A stretch of DNA of 64,000 nt, from NCBI RefSeq assembly GCF_007747655.1, contig NZ_CP036274.1, positions 7,192,001 through 7,256,000 of the forward strand, in the 5' to 3' direction. The stretch's first letter is position 1. Each line of letters starts with the position of its first letter. A program made the position numbers and the translations under genes. Origin of the DNA: Anatilimnocola aggregata. Its GTDB lineage: Bacteria; Planctomycetota; Planctomycetia; Pirellulales; Pirellulaceae. The notes below the pieces were generated by a model. That model ran no database searches, was not told the DNA's origin, and saw only the letters and a list, made by a program, of their open reading frames with translations. Positions 17,701 through 25,074 of the stretch are shown here, in pieces.

Positions 17701-18454
17701 CTTCGACGAAGCGCAGCAACTGCTGCAGCAGATCATTTCGCAGAAGCAGCTGACAGCGAATGCCGTGTACGGTTTCTGGCCGGCGGCCAGCGACGGCGAC
17801 GACATTGTTCTCTACACGGATGAATCGCGGCAAACCGAACTCACCCGCTTCCACACACTGCGGCAGCAATGGCAGCGACAAGGACAGGAATGCTATCGCG
17901 CGCTGAGCGATTACATTGCGCCCGTCGGTCGTGGGCGGGAAGATTACCTGGGCGCATTTGCCGTGACGGCCGGTCTGGGCTGCGATGAACTCGCCAACGA
18001 GTATCAAAAGAAGTACGACGACTACAACTCGATCATGACCAAGGCGCTCGCCGATCGTTTGGCCGAGGCGCTGGCTGAAAAAATGCACGAGCAAGCTCGG
18101 CAAGATTGGGGTTACAGCCGCGTGGGCGAGCACTCCAACGAAGAACTGATTGAAGAGAACTACCGCGGCATTCGCCCGGCGGCTGGATATCCGTCGCAGC
18201 CCGATCATACCGAAAAACGCATCCTGTTCGACCTGCTCGCCGCCGAAGTGAACACCGGCCTGCAACTGACCGAATCGTTTGCGATGTGGCCAGCGGCCAG
18301 TGTCAGCGGGTTGTACTTTGCTCATCCCGAGGCTCGCTATTTCGCGCTCGATCGGATTACAAAAGAGCAAGTTGAAGATTATGCCCGCCGGAAGAAGATT
18401 CCGCTGGCCGAAGCCGAGCGCTGGCTCGCTCCCAATTTGGGCTATGATGCGTAA
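14753..18454 (+). CDS. metH: Cobalamin-dependent methionine synthase
   Basis: 1233 residues, close to the 1227 of E. coli MetH, with all four modules in order. The homocysteine domain (about 10-330) carries the zinc ligands in GMNCALG and GGCCGTTP. The methyltetrahydrofolate (pterin-binding) domain (about 350-620) begins [15 protein letters not shown]. The cobalamin domain (about 650-890) has [10 protein letters not shown], whose His binds cobalt. The C-terminal SAM-dependent reactivation domain (about 915-1233) contains [15 protein letters not shown]. The enzyme makes methionine from homocysteine in the cytoplasm. The 148-bp upstream gap holds a terminator, and I see no cobalamin or SAM riboswitch. 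Confidence 0.98.
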   Translation: MSLRRAPSYDLLENLLADRVLILDGAMGSMIQRYKLTEEEVRGERFAEHDPAKHLKNFSDLLCLTHPDKITAIHRQYLDAGADIIETNTFGASFVGMEEFVLPRELVREINFAAVKCARAAADAFSTKDKPRFVAGSIGPTAKQMSISTKVDDPSYRNAEFDQMVDSYLEQIEALVDAGVDLLLPETVIDTLNLKACLFAAEKCFAKRGFRVPVIASGTFSDAGVTFVSAQNVEAFWNSVSHVPLLAVGMNCALGPQTMRPHIEELSKVAGTRISCYPNAGLPNEMGQYDLDPPQMAALVGEFVESGWINILGGCCGTTPPHIGAMAERVRRMKPHQPPTPEPWLRLAGTQAFTQRPDTNFTMVGERTNVTGSKAFAKLIRDSKFEEAVDVARQQVLGGATVIDVNMDDALLDGEAAMTKFLRLIAGDGEVSKVPVMIDSSKWTVIEAGLRATQGKSIVNSISLKDGEEEFLRRAQLVRNYGAAAVVMAFDEQGQAVETDEKVRICKRAYDLLTQKIGFPPEDIIFDPNILTVATGMEEHNNYAVNFIEACRKIKEVCPLAKISGGVSNVSFSFRGNDIVREAIHSAFLYHAIRAGLDMGIVNAGQLAVYEEIPKELLTRVEDVLLNRRPDATERLIQLAETVKGKGKAAATEDLSWRDGTVQERLKHALVKGVDKFIEQDTEEARQQYDRCLRIIEGPLMDGMSVVGDLFGAGKMFLPQVVKSARVMKKSVGYLLPFMEEEKKLAGQEQQSFRGKMLIATVKGDVHDIGKNIVAVVLGCNNYEVIDLGVMVAAEKILDVAVKESCDIIGLSGLITPSLDEMTHVAREMQRRGLTIPLLIGGATTSAKHTAVRIAPQYSQPVVHVLDASRSVGVVERLLNPDSRPTIEAENKELQRQLALSYSNRQQKLVPLAEARAKKFVTDWQTVQIDKPSFTGTKVVRDIPLESIVPYIDWSPFFQTWELKGKYPRIFQDPTVGKEAKKLFDEAQQLLQQIISQKQLTANAVYGFWPAASDGDDIVLYTDESRQTELTRFHTLRQQWQRQGQECYRALSDYIAPVGRGREDYLGAFAVTAGLGCDELANEYQKKYDDYNSIMTKALADRLAEALAEKMHEQARQDWGYSRVGEHSNEELIEENYRGIRPAAGYPSQPDHTEKRILFDLLAAEVNTGLQLTESFAMWPAASVSGLYFAHPEARYFALDRITKEQVEDYARRKKIPLAEAERWLAPNLGYDA

Positions 18455-18470
18455 CTGAATTTGATCCCCA

Positions 18471-18502
18471 GCGCCCGTCCTTCGAGTGAGTGCGGGCGTT
18501 TT
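18471..18502 (+). terminator. Rho-independent terminator after metH
   Basis: CGCCCG (18472-18477) pairs with CGGGCG (18493-18498) and is followed directly by TTTT. It lies 17 bp after the metH stop codon. It also covers a GTG at 18490 that could be read as the start of the next gene, which argues for the later ATG. Confidence 0.7.
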
Positions 18503-18522
18503 CCTTTCAATATCGATGGCTC

Positions 18523-19689
18523 ATGAACTTCATCGCAAACCTGGATTGGTTATCGTTGGGCGGGCTTCCCTTGGGCATGTTCGAAATTCTTGGCCAAAAG
18601 GTCGAGGGTTCCGATCTGGCGATTGTCGCCCTGCTGATCTTGCTCGAAGGGGTTCTCTCCATCGACAACGCGCTGGTGCTCGGTCTGCTCGCCAAGCGTT
18701 TACCCAAGCATCAACGGGCCCGCGCGCTGAGTTACGGGCTGATTGGCGCGTTTGTGTTTCGCGTCATTGCGATCTGCACGGCCAGCCTGCTGCTGCAGTT
18801 GCCGTTCGTCAAGTTCATCGGCGGCGCTTACTTGGTCTATATCGCGGTCAAGCACCTGTTTTTCGAATCGAAACAGGAAGGTCACGACGACATTCAGCTC
18901 GATGAGCACGGGCATCCGGTCATTATTGACGAAGAAACCCACGAGCCCGTGACCGGCGATCGCGAAGAGCAAGAAATCGAACAGCGCTCGCCGCTGCCGA
19001 TTAAGCCCGCAGGAAAATCCTTCGTCGGTGCGGCCTTCTGGCCAACCGTGCTGGTGATCGAACTGACCGACGTGGCATTTGCTGTCGATTCAATTCTGGC
19101 CGCCATGGCGCTCGCCGGCAGTCGCACCGAGAAACTCTGGGTTGTCATCACCGGAGGTATTATCGGCGTCGTACTGATGCGTTTTGCCGCCGCGATCTTC
19201 ATTCGCCTGCTGGAAAGGTTCCCACGGTTCGAAGTCTCGGCCTATCTACTCGTTGTTGTCATCGGTCTTAAGCTGCTAGGGGATTGGACATTCAACAGCG
19301 ACTGGAGTTTCGACAAGCACTTTGCCGAAGGAATGATCGGCAGTGCCAAGCCAACATTCGTGCAGATCGAACAGAAGCGCCGCGCAGCAGTTGTCAGCTA
19401 CGAAACGTGGCTGGAGAAGAACTGGATTTTCAAGCTGCCAAGGAAGGACCACGGCGATCACCATCACAACGATCCCGACGCGCACAAGGCCGACGTAAAT
19501 CAGCCAGCTGATCCACATGCTGCGGAGGCAAAACCGGATGGCAAGAAAATGGATCTACCTGCCCACATTCCGCACTTGCTCGATTTCCACGATCTGCGTC
19601 GTCCGGAGTGCATGAGCTTCTGGTTGATTATGGTCGCCTGCTTTGGTTACGGATTCATTCCGGGCAAGAAGCACGGCGCGCATAAGTAG
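18523..19689 (+). CDS. TerC-family integral membrane protein
   Basis: 388 residues from the ATG at 18523. The TerC fold shows in LLILLEGVLSIDNALVLGLL and, in the second half, VLVIELTDVAFAVDSILAAM: two membrane-embedded acidic motifs (ExxLSxDN and ELxDxxFAxDS) that are the family hallmark and probable metal-binding sites. About seven transmembrane segments are expected, with a His/Asp/Glu-rich cytoplasmic loop (about 110-160) and a His-rich C-terminal region (DHGDHHHNDPDAH) that may bind divalent metal. TerC relatives have been linked to manganese export and to tellurium resistance; the ion here is not determined. The GTG at 18490 was rejected because it lies inside the metH terminator. Confidence 0.85.
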   Translation: MNFIANLDWLSLGGLPLGMFEILGQKVEGSDLAIVALLILLEGVLSIDNALVLGLLAKRLPKHQRARALSYGLIGAFVFRVIAICTASLLLQLPFVKFIGGAYLVYIAVKHLFFESKQEGHDDIQLDEHGHPVIIDEETHEPVTGDREEQEIEQRSPLPIKPAGKSFVGAAFWPTVLVIELTDVAFAVDSILAAMALAGSRTEKLWVVITGGIIGVVLMRFAAAIFIRLLERFPRFEVSAYLLVVVIGLKLLGDWTFNSDWSFDKHFAEGMIGSAKPTFVQIEQKRRAAVVSYETWLEKNWIFKLPRKDHGDHHHNDPDAHKADVNQPADPHAAEAKPDGKKMDLPAHIPHLLDFHDLRRPECMSFWLIMVACFGYGFIPGKKHGAHK

Positions 19690-19772
19690 GGGCCGACTTT
19701 CGCCAAACGCGTGATTCTGCCGTATTCCGAGGCTAGACTAATGGCGGGGCCCTTCGCGCGAGGATCATCGTC

Positions 19773-20906
19773 ATGCAGCGTCGAGATTGGCTAATCGGAG
19801 CTGGTTCACTGGCGGTTGGCAGCTATGTCGGCAGTCGGTGGTGGGATCGTCGACAGTCTGCAGATTTTCGAGCGCCGACGCACAGCGTGGTGCCGGTCGT
19901 GGGGGATGGCAAGTGGATTTGGAATCAGCCCCCTACCGATCAAACCGGCTATCTGGAGCCGCGCTCGTTTGAAGTTTCGATCGGCCTCGAACTGCAAGGG
20001 AAGGGGGACGCTGGTCGCATTCAAGCGACCACGCCCGTGCCAACCGAATTCCCCGAGCAGAAAATCGAATCTGCCGAAGTTCTGACCGAAGGCTGCGAAG
20101 CCCGGATTCAACCGCTCGCGCCGGGGGCCGCTCAATTGGAAATGGCAGCGCCGGGAATCGCCAAGGGGCAAATCATTCGCGCCGTCGCCAAATTGAAGTT
20201 GACGCTCACCAAGCAGTACCTGGCGTTTGACAAGGAGCAGTTTCCAGCGAGGCAAACCGTGCCCGCCGATGTGCGGAAGGGATATTTGCAGGACAGCCCG
20301 GGTATTCAAACGAGCAACGAGAAGGTTCGCAAGTTAGCGCAAGAGATTGCGGCGAAACAGACGCATCCGTGGGATCAGGCCGAGGCAATCAGCAAGTGGA
20401 TTCGCCAGAATATTCAGCCCCAGATTGGTGCGTACACGGGGGTGGCCACGGCCATGGAAAAACGTCGTGGCGATTGCGAAGAAATGGCCGCGGTTTTCGT
20501 CGCCGTCTGCCGTTCGCTGCAAATCCCCGCGCGGCTCGTCTGGGTGCCGAATCACAACTGGGCGGAGTTCTATCTGACGAGCGAGAAAGGCGAGGGGCAT
20601 TGGATTCCCGTGCACACCGCCTGCTACGGCTGGTTTGGTTGGACCGGTGCCCATGAACTTGTGCTGCAAAAAGGCGATCGCATTGTTCATCCCCAAAAGC
20701 GAGTTACGCAGCGACTCGTCGAAGATTGGCTGCAATGGCAGGGAGCGCGGCCGGACGTTCGCTTTGTCGGCGAATTGAAACCGGTGGCTGCGCCTACTTC
20801 AGGCAGCGATGCCGACGCTGGCCCTGGTGCCCGTCGGAAAGAAAAAAACGGTGCTTGGAAATTGACCGGCGAACATCCGTTGGATCGGTATCTGCGAAAC
20901 GCGTGA
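19773..20906 (+). CDS. Exported transglutaminase-like (cysteine protease fold) protein
   Basis: 377 residues. The N-terminus (MQRRDWLIGAGSLAVGSYVG) looks like a short twin-arginine or uncleaved signal. Residues about 45-180 resemble the beta-rich domain that precedes many bacterial transglutaminase-like domains. The core (about 190-300) has the catalytic Cys in RRGDCEEMAAVFVAVCRSL and the His in PNHNWAEFYL, followed by WIPVHTA. These enzymes usually act as peptidases or amide-bond-modifying enzymes; the target is unknown. The C-terminal ~60 residues are low complexity. It stands between a TerC gene and a convergent dehydrogenase gene with no clear operon partner. Confidence 0.85.
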   Translation: MQRRDWLIGAGSLAVGSYVGSRWWDRRQSADFRAPTHSVVPVVGDGKWIWNQPPTDQTGYLEPRSFEVSIGLELQGKGDAGRIQATTPVPTEFPEQKIESAEVLTEGCEARIQPLAPGAAQLEMAAPGIAKGQIIRAVAKLKLTLTKQYLAFDKEQFPARQTVPADVRKGYLQDSPGIQTSNEKVRKLAQEIAAKQTHPWDQAEAISKWIRQNIQPQIGAYTGVATAMEKRRGDCEEMAAVFVAVCRSLQIPARLVWVPNHNWAEFYLTSEKGEGHWIPVHTACYGWFGWTGAHELVLQKGDRIVHPQKRVTQRLVEDWLQWQGARPDVRFVGELKPVAAPTSGSDADAGPGARRKEKNGAWKLTGEHPLDRYLRNA

Positions 20907-20942
20907 GCGGACCTTAAGCCGCGTAGTGCACAAGCCAATGAA

Positions 20943-20963
20943 CCCCCGCCGCAGGGGCGGGGG
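20943..20963. terminator. GC-rich hairpin between convergent genes
   Basis: CCCCCGCC (20943-20950) and GGCGGGGG (20956-20963) form a perfect 8-bp stem with a 5-nt loop. It sits midway between the convergent transglutaminase-like and dehydrogenase genes. There is no T-tract on either side, so termination strength is uncertain. Confidence 0.5.
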
Positions 20964-20976
20964 CGATTGAATACTA

Positions 20977-23568
20977 CTATGGCTGGAGCAAGAACGCGAG
21001 CAGGTCGCGCAGTTCTTGGGGAGTCAGTTGACCGGGAAGGCCCTCGGGCATAATCGATTTGTCGCTGGCTTTGCGATATTCCACGTCGCGCGGATGGAGC
21101 TTGAAAATCGTGCCGGTGTTGTCGGCATATCGAACGTGCCCATCGACCTCTTCGCCGACGTAAACGCCAGTCTTGCTGGTGCCATCGGTGGCTTGAATCA
21201 CCCAGGGAGTGAACTGCGGGGCAATTTCGCGGCTGGGATCGACAATCGACTGCAGCAGCCGCTCGCGCGTCATCGACTTGGCCACTGTCGACAAATCCGG
21301 ACCAACGCGACCACCGCGGCCGCGATACTCGTGGCACTTGTAACAGCTGGCGACTTTGGGATGGAAGAAAATGCGTTCTCCGATTTCGGGATTCCCATTA
21401 CCAGTGGCCCGTTCATTCCAGGCTGCCTGGTTCTTGGGCTCTGGCGAAGATGGGAGGCTTTTTGGATTCTGCTCTCGCAGCATGCGGAGTGCTTCGGACT
21501 GCAAGTTCGGATGATCTTTCTGATTGGCCAGGCGCTGAAACTTTGCACGATCCTGTTCTAGTTCAGCAGACAATCCCAACAGAGCTTCGCAGCGGAGCTT
21601 TTCTTCAGGTTTGTCATCCGCAACGATCTCGCGTAGTCGCGCGACAGATTCTTCACCGCCGCGGAGTCGTAGGGTGCGAACAGCCTCAAATTGCAGTGCC
21701 TTGTCGGCGTGCTTCGTCAGTTCAATCAGCAGCGGCAGTTTCAGATCGGCATGATTCGGCGATACCATCCGCAGGGCCATCAAGCGTGTCGCTGCCGAGC
21801 GCTGAGGCGAGATGACGAGCTTGGCGGCAAAATACTCACCCGTGTTTTCATGATTTCTTCCCGACAGGCGATCGAGCGCCACGAGCGCTGCTTCGAAATT
21901 GCGACGGTTGAGCGTTTCGCGCTCGAGCAGCTTCTCAATTGCAGGGACATGTTCGGTAAGTTTCGACTCCATTGCCCAGCGGATGCCGAGGAAGCGGAGA
22001 TCGGCATAGTCGGAACTAAGCAGGTCGGCAATCAAATGCCGAGTGGAAGGCGCATCGACCCGTTGCAATTCAGCAGCTTGCCAGATCGCCAAGGGGGAGG
22101 AACTATCGGCAGCTAACGAATTCAGTTCGCATTTGTCACCAGCCCGTTCGGCCTGATAAGCGGCCAACTGCAGCCAAGGGTCGTGGGCAATGTCCATCGA
22201 CCGAATGCCGGGCTCATGCGCGCGATGCGCGGCTAAAGTTGCGTCTTGGTTCTTCAACGAGCAAAGCCGTTCATAAGCAAGGGAACGCACACGCTCGTCT
22301 TCGGCTTCCTCGCTCAGTTTAGTCGCCTGATCGCTCGCTAACTTCCTGGCTGCAGCTTCGCGCCATGGCCGATGAGGATGTGCCAGCGCGATGGCTGGCT
22401 CATCCGAAAGTGGTTCTCGTATGGCGGGCTTCTTCGCCCGCAAGTGCCAGATGCGGCCTTTGCCGTGAATGGGGTAGCTCTTGTCGACCCAGTCGCTCAT
22501 GTAGAGCGAGCCATCGGGGGCCATTGCGAGGCCGACGGGGCGGAAGTTCTGATCGCCGGTGACGACGGGCTTCATTTCAGCTGAGAAAGAAGCGCCACGA
22601 GGTTTGAGCGTGTAGCGTTCCAGGCGATGATCGCCCCAACTGGTGACGAGGAGTTCGCCGCGGTACTCGGCCGGCAGATTGTCAGATTCATAAGCCATCA
22701 CAGCACAGGGAGCTTCTCCGGTGCCGGCAACCATCGGCAGCGTGGCGGGGAGTTCGCCATTCCAGGCGGTGAAAGGAGAAACCCCTTTGCGGCCGTTGCG
22801 AAAACGAAAGCCGTAGTCACCACCTTCGACCACGTGCAGCAGGCGGCATGGCGGACGCGAATCGGGATCGTTATCGACGGTGAACAAACGGCCGAAGGCA
22901 TCGAAGGTGACATGGAACGGATTCCAAAAGCCGGTGGCGACCAGCCGCAGCTTTTTGCCCCCTGCGTCGCAGGAGTAAATATTGCCACCTTCGCCACCGC
23001 CCGTGAGCGTCGTGCCATCGGTGCCGATCACTTTGTAGTCTGCGCCCAGGTTTTCGCCGAAGCCGAAGTAAATATTCCCGACAAAGTCGAGTGCGAAGCC
23101 CGCAAGGCCGTTGTGGGGGTAGTTGCCAGCTGTTTCGAGCTTGATCAGATCGGTGCGGGTTTCGGCCTTACCGTCTTTGTCCTTGTCTTGCAGGCGAAAG
23201 ACTTCGTTGCGCGTAGCGACGAGGAGCGAACCATCGGTCTCGAAGACGAGACTCATAGTGTTTCGCAGGCCGGTGTAAAACTCGTCAACTTTATCAGCGC
23301 GGCCGTCGCCGTTGGTATCTTGCATGCGCAAGATTCGGTCGAGTTCCGGACGGTTGTATTCTTTGGGGCGAAAGTGGGTGTTGTTCTCGATGACGTAGAC
23401 GATGCCTTGCTCGTCGACCGCGATACCCGTGGGGGTCGTTACCTGCGGATCGATCGCAAACAGGCTGATTTCGAGGCGGTCGTCGACGACCTTTGGCAGC
23501 GGTGCTTTGGAGAAATCGGGTTCCGCAGCGAAGGTGGAGAGGGCGACGAGAAGACAGAGAGGGTTCAT
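20977..23568 (-). CDS. PVC-type membrane-bound dehydrogenase with HEAT repeats and c-type haem domain
   Basis: 863 residues from the ATG at 23568, which opens with a short signal peptide (MNPLCLLVALSTFAAEP); the upstream in-frame extension is not protein-like. Residues about 20-400 form a beta-propeller of the 'putative membrane-bound dehydrogenase' type found in Planctomycetes and Verrucomicrobia (TGIAVDEQGIVYVIEN, GFWNPFHVTFDAFGRLF, DNDPDSRPPCRLLHV). A helical HEAT-repeat region follows (about 430-720). The C-terminal ~130 residues are a haem-binding cytochrome c domain with CYKCH and the typical GRGGRVGPDLS. It should work in the periplasm and pass electrons from a substrate, probably a sugar or alcohol, to its haem. 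The substrate is unknown. Confidence 0.9.
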   Translation of the reverse strand: MNPLCLLVALSTFAAEPDFSKAPLPKVVDDRLEISLFAIDPQVTTPTGIAVDEQGIVYVIENNTHFRPKEYNRPELDRILRMQDTNGDGRADKVDEFYTGLRNTMSLVFETDGSLLVATRNEVFRLQDKDKDGKAETRTDLIKLETAGNYPHNGLAGFALDFVGNIYFGFGENLGADYKVIGTDGTTLTGGGEGGNIYSCDAGGKKLRLVATGFWNPFHVTFDAFGRLFTVDNDPDSRPPCRLLHVVEGGDYGFRFRNGRKGVSPFTAWNGELPATLPMVAGTGEAPCAVMAYESDNLPAEYRGELLVTSWGDHRLERYTLKPRGASFSAEMKPVVTGDQNFRPVGLAMAPDGSLYMSDWVDKSYPIHGKGRIWHLRAKKPAIREPLSDEPAIALAHPHRPWREAAARKLASDQATKLSEEAEDERVRSLAYERLCSLKNQDATLAAHRAHEPGIRSMDIAHDPWLQLAAYQAERAGDKCELNSLAADSSSPLAIWQAAELQRVDAPSTRHLIADLLSSDYADLRFLGIRWAMESKLTEHVPAIEKLLERETLNRRNFEAALVALDRLSGRNHENTGEYFAAKLVISPQRSAATRLMALRMVSPNHADLKLPLLIELTKHADKALQFEAVRTLRLRGGEESVARLREIVADDKPEEKLRCEALLGLSAELEQDRAKFQRLANQKDHPNLQSEALRMLREQNPKSLPSSPEPKNQAAWNERATGNGNPEIGERIFFHPKVASCYKCHEYRGRGGRVGPDLSTVAKSMTRERLLQSIVDPSREIAPQFTPWVIQATDGTSKTGVYVGEEVDGHVRYADNTGTIFKLHPRDVEYRKASDKSIMPEGLPGQLTPQELRDLLAFLLQP

Positions 23569-23664
23569 GGTTGCCCGCTGAAATTGCGATGTGGAGTGGT
23601 GAAGGGGGCGAGTTAATTGTAGCGGGTTTGTGAGCGAAGTTCGCAGAATGGCTGAGCATATCAA

Positions 23665-23700
23665 GAGGCCAGTCCCCTCGCCCCGACCCTCTCACCTGGA
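23665..23700. repeat. CCCCTCGCCCCGACCC-type intergenic element
   Basis: The run CCCCTCGCCCCGACCCTCTC next to the pseudogene's 3' end resembles a C-rich intergenic sequence that recurs in many bacterial genomes. A partial match in the opposite orientation lies near 9501-9517. With only two copies visible, calling it a repeat family is tentative. Confidence 0.3.
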
Positions 23701-23937
23701 GTACCGGAGGAAGCGAAGGGGCCTAATAATGTGAACGTTGTGCTGCGGCCATTCATCGGCGTCGAGGATCTTCCGCTCGAGCTTCGATTGATATTCGTTG
23801 CCGGAGGGAATCAGGGCCAGTTTGATGCCGACGGAGTCCGTTACCGGGTCGATCTTGGGCTGTTCGGCGTGGGCCACCTATCGCCAACCGATCGTAACCA
23901 TCAAGAACAGAACGGAGCGAGCGCAACGAGGATTCAT
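23692..23937 (-). pseudogene. Decayed N-terminal fragment of a formylglycine-generating-enzyme-like (FGE-sulfatase domain) protein
   Basis: Reading from the ATG at 23937 gives a signal-peptide-like stretch (MNPRCARSVLFLMVTIGW), then an in-frame TAG at codon 20, then in the same frame VAHAEQPKIDPVTDSVGIK and LALIPSG. The last part matches the N-terminal signature of FGE-sulfatase domain proteins (usually NSIGMKLVLIPAGEF), and EWPQHNVHIIRPLRF matches the usual GPQHxVxITRPFYLGKYEVT strand. The reading stops at 23692, after about 60 domain residues out of the usual 250 or more. The premature stop plus the truncation mark it as a relic. A recoded or restarted short protein (GTG at 23877) is possible but unlikely. 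Confidence 0.6.
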
Positions 23938-24028
23938 GGTGCGATCAATTTCCAAGACGTGGAGAAGAGAGTGGTCGCGAAGAGAATCGTGATTGGGAGC
24001 GGCTGAGAATTCAATGCAATCACCTGAA

Positions 24029-24099
24029 TTCGGGGACTAGGATTCGAACCTAGACAAGCAGAACCAAAATCTGCTGTGCTACCATTACACCATCCCCGA
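24029..24099 (-). tRNA. tRNA-Gln (anticodon TTG)
   Basis: A 71-nt cloverleaf. Acceptor stem TCGGGGA/TCCCCGA, D arm GTGT...GCAC, anticodon stem GCAGA/TCTGC with loop TTTTGGT (anticodon TTG), T arm CTAGG-TTCGAAT-CCTAG. It closely resembles other bacterial tRNA-Gln genes. The discriminator is A and the 3' CCA is not encoded, so it must be added after transcription. Confidence 0.97.
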
Positions 24100-24185
24100 A
24101 TGGTCGCCGAAGCGAACTGAGCGAATCATTGTAGTATTTAGACGCTTTTCGACAACGGGAGTTCGCGGAAAAAGCCCGCCGTATT

Positions 24186-24857
24186 CTACGGGCCTTTGGC
24201 TAGCTTACTCACCACGTTGAATGAAAGCTGTTCGAGCTCGATGGCCAGGTCGACGCCAACGGTGTGTATGTGCTTGGGGAGGGCGAGCGTAACGGGTGCA
24301 AAATTGAGAATTCCCTCGACTCCAGCCGAAACAAGGGCATCGGCCACGCGCTGGGCGACGGCTGAGGGAACGGCCACGATGGCGAGCCGAATGTTTTTCT
24401 CGCGGACGACCTGGGTCACCTCGTCCAGGTGATAGACCTGCAGACCTTCGATCTTGTTGCCGATCTTGGCCGGATCGGTATCGAAGCCGGCGACAATTTC
24501 GAAGCCCTGCTGCTGAAAGCCGCGGTAGCCGATGAGGGCACGACCCAAGTTACCCATACCGACAATGGCCAGTGACCACGATTGGTTGGTGCCCAGGATT
24601 TTCTTGATCGCGGCGATGAGTTCTGCACAGCGATAGCCAATGCCGGGGTAACCGAATTGGCCGAAATAGGCGAGGTCTTTGCGAACCTGAGCGTCGGTAA
24701 AGCCGAGTAGCCGGCCCAACTGCGTGGAACTGGTTGTTTCGAAACCGTCGCGAACCAGATGCTGCAGCTCGCGCAGGTAAAGACTCAGGCGGCTGACGAC
24801 GGCCTGCGGAACTTGTGGTTCAGCACTTTCGTCAACATTCTTTTTGTCTTCCGCCAT
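24186..24857 (-). CDS. rex: Redox-sensing transcriptional repressor Rex
   Basis: 223 residues. After an acidic leader (about 1-18), a winged-helix DNA-binding domain (about 20-90) includes TTSSTQLGRLLGFTDAQVRKDLAYFGQFG, with the Rex pattern QVRKDLxxFGxFGxPGxGY. A Rossmann NAD(H)-binding domain follows (LAIVGMGNLGRAL, about 95-105), with GFDTDPAKIG for adenine ribose contact. A C-terminal helix (LAIELEQLSFNV) swaps between subunits in known structures. Rex senses the NADH/NAD+ ratio and represses fermentation and respiration genes at high NAD+. A palindrome in the region upstream (24915-24929) may be an operator. Confidence 0.96.
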   Translation of the reverse strand: MAEDKKNVDESAEPQVPQAVVSRLSLYLRELQHLVRDGFETTSSTQLGRLLGFTDAQVRKDLAYFGQFGYPGIGYRCAELIAAIKKILGTNQSWSLAIVGMGNLGRALIGYRGFQQQGFEIVAGFDTDPAKIGNKIEGLQVYHLDEVTQVVREKNIRLAIVAVPSAVAQRVADALVSAGVEGILNFAPVTLALPKHIHTVGVDLAIELEQLSFNVVSKLAKGP

Positions 24858-24914
24858 GCACCCCGTCCCGCCAACTCAACAATTTCCTTTACTTCCAACT
24901 GGAGTCCGTTCGAG

Positions 24915-24929
24915 GGTTTACTGTAAACC
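24915..24929. promoter_or_regulatory. 15-bp palindrome between rex and the divergent kinase gene
   Basis: GGTTTAC-T-GTAAACC is a perfect 7+1+7 palindrome, 58 bp upstream of the rex start and 146 bp upstream of the kinase start. It is a candidate operator for one or both genes. It does not match the usual TTGTG...CACAA Rex site, so another regulator is possible. Confidence 0.5.
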
Positions 24930-25074
24930 GATTGGAGCATGGGGACAAGAAGACTGCAGCCGATGTATGTATGAAGATTTACTGGTATCGCAAGAAACTG
25001 CTGACGGGGCACGCCGGCTGGCTTAAACTTGGCGGCAGCTGACGAAAATGTTTACGCAACGAGGAAGTAGAGTG

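Noticed and set aside
18455-18522. Possible manganese (yybP-ykoY) riboswitch before the TerC gene
   Set aside because: The only structure is a T-tailed hairpin typical of a metH terminator; the gap is too short.
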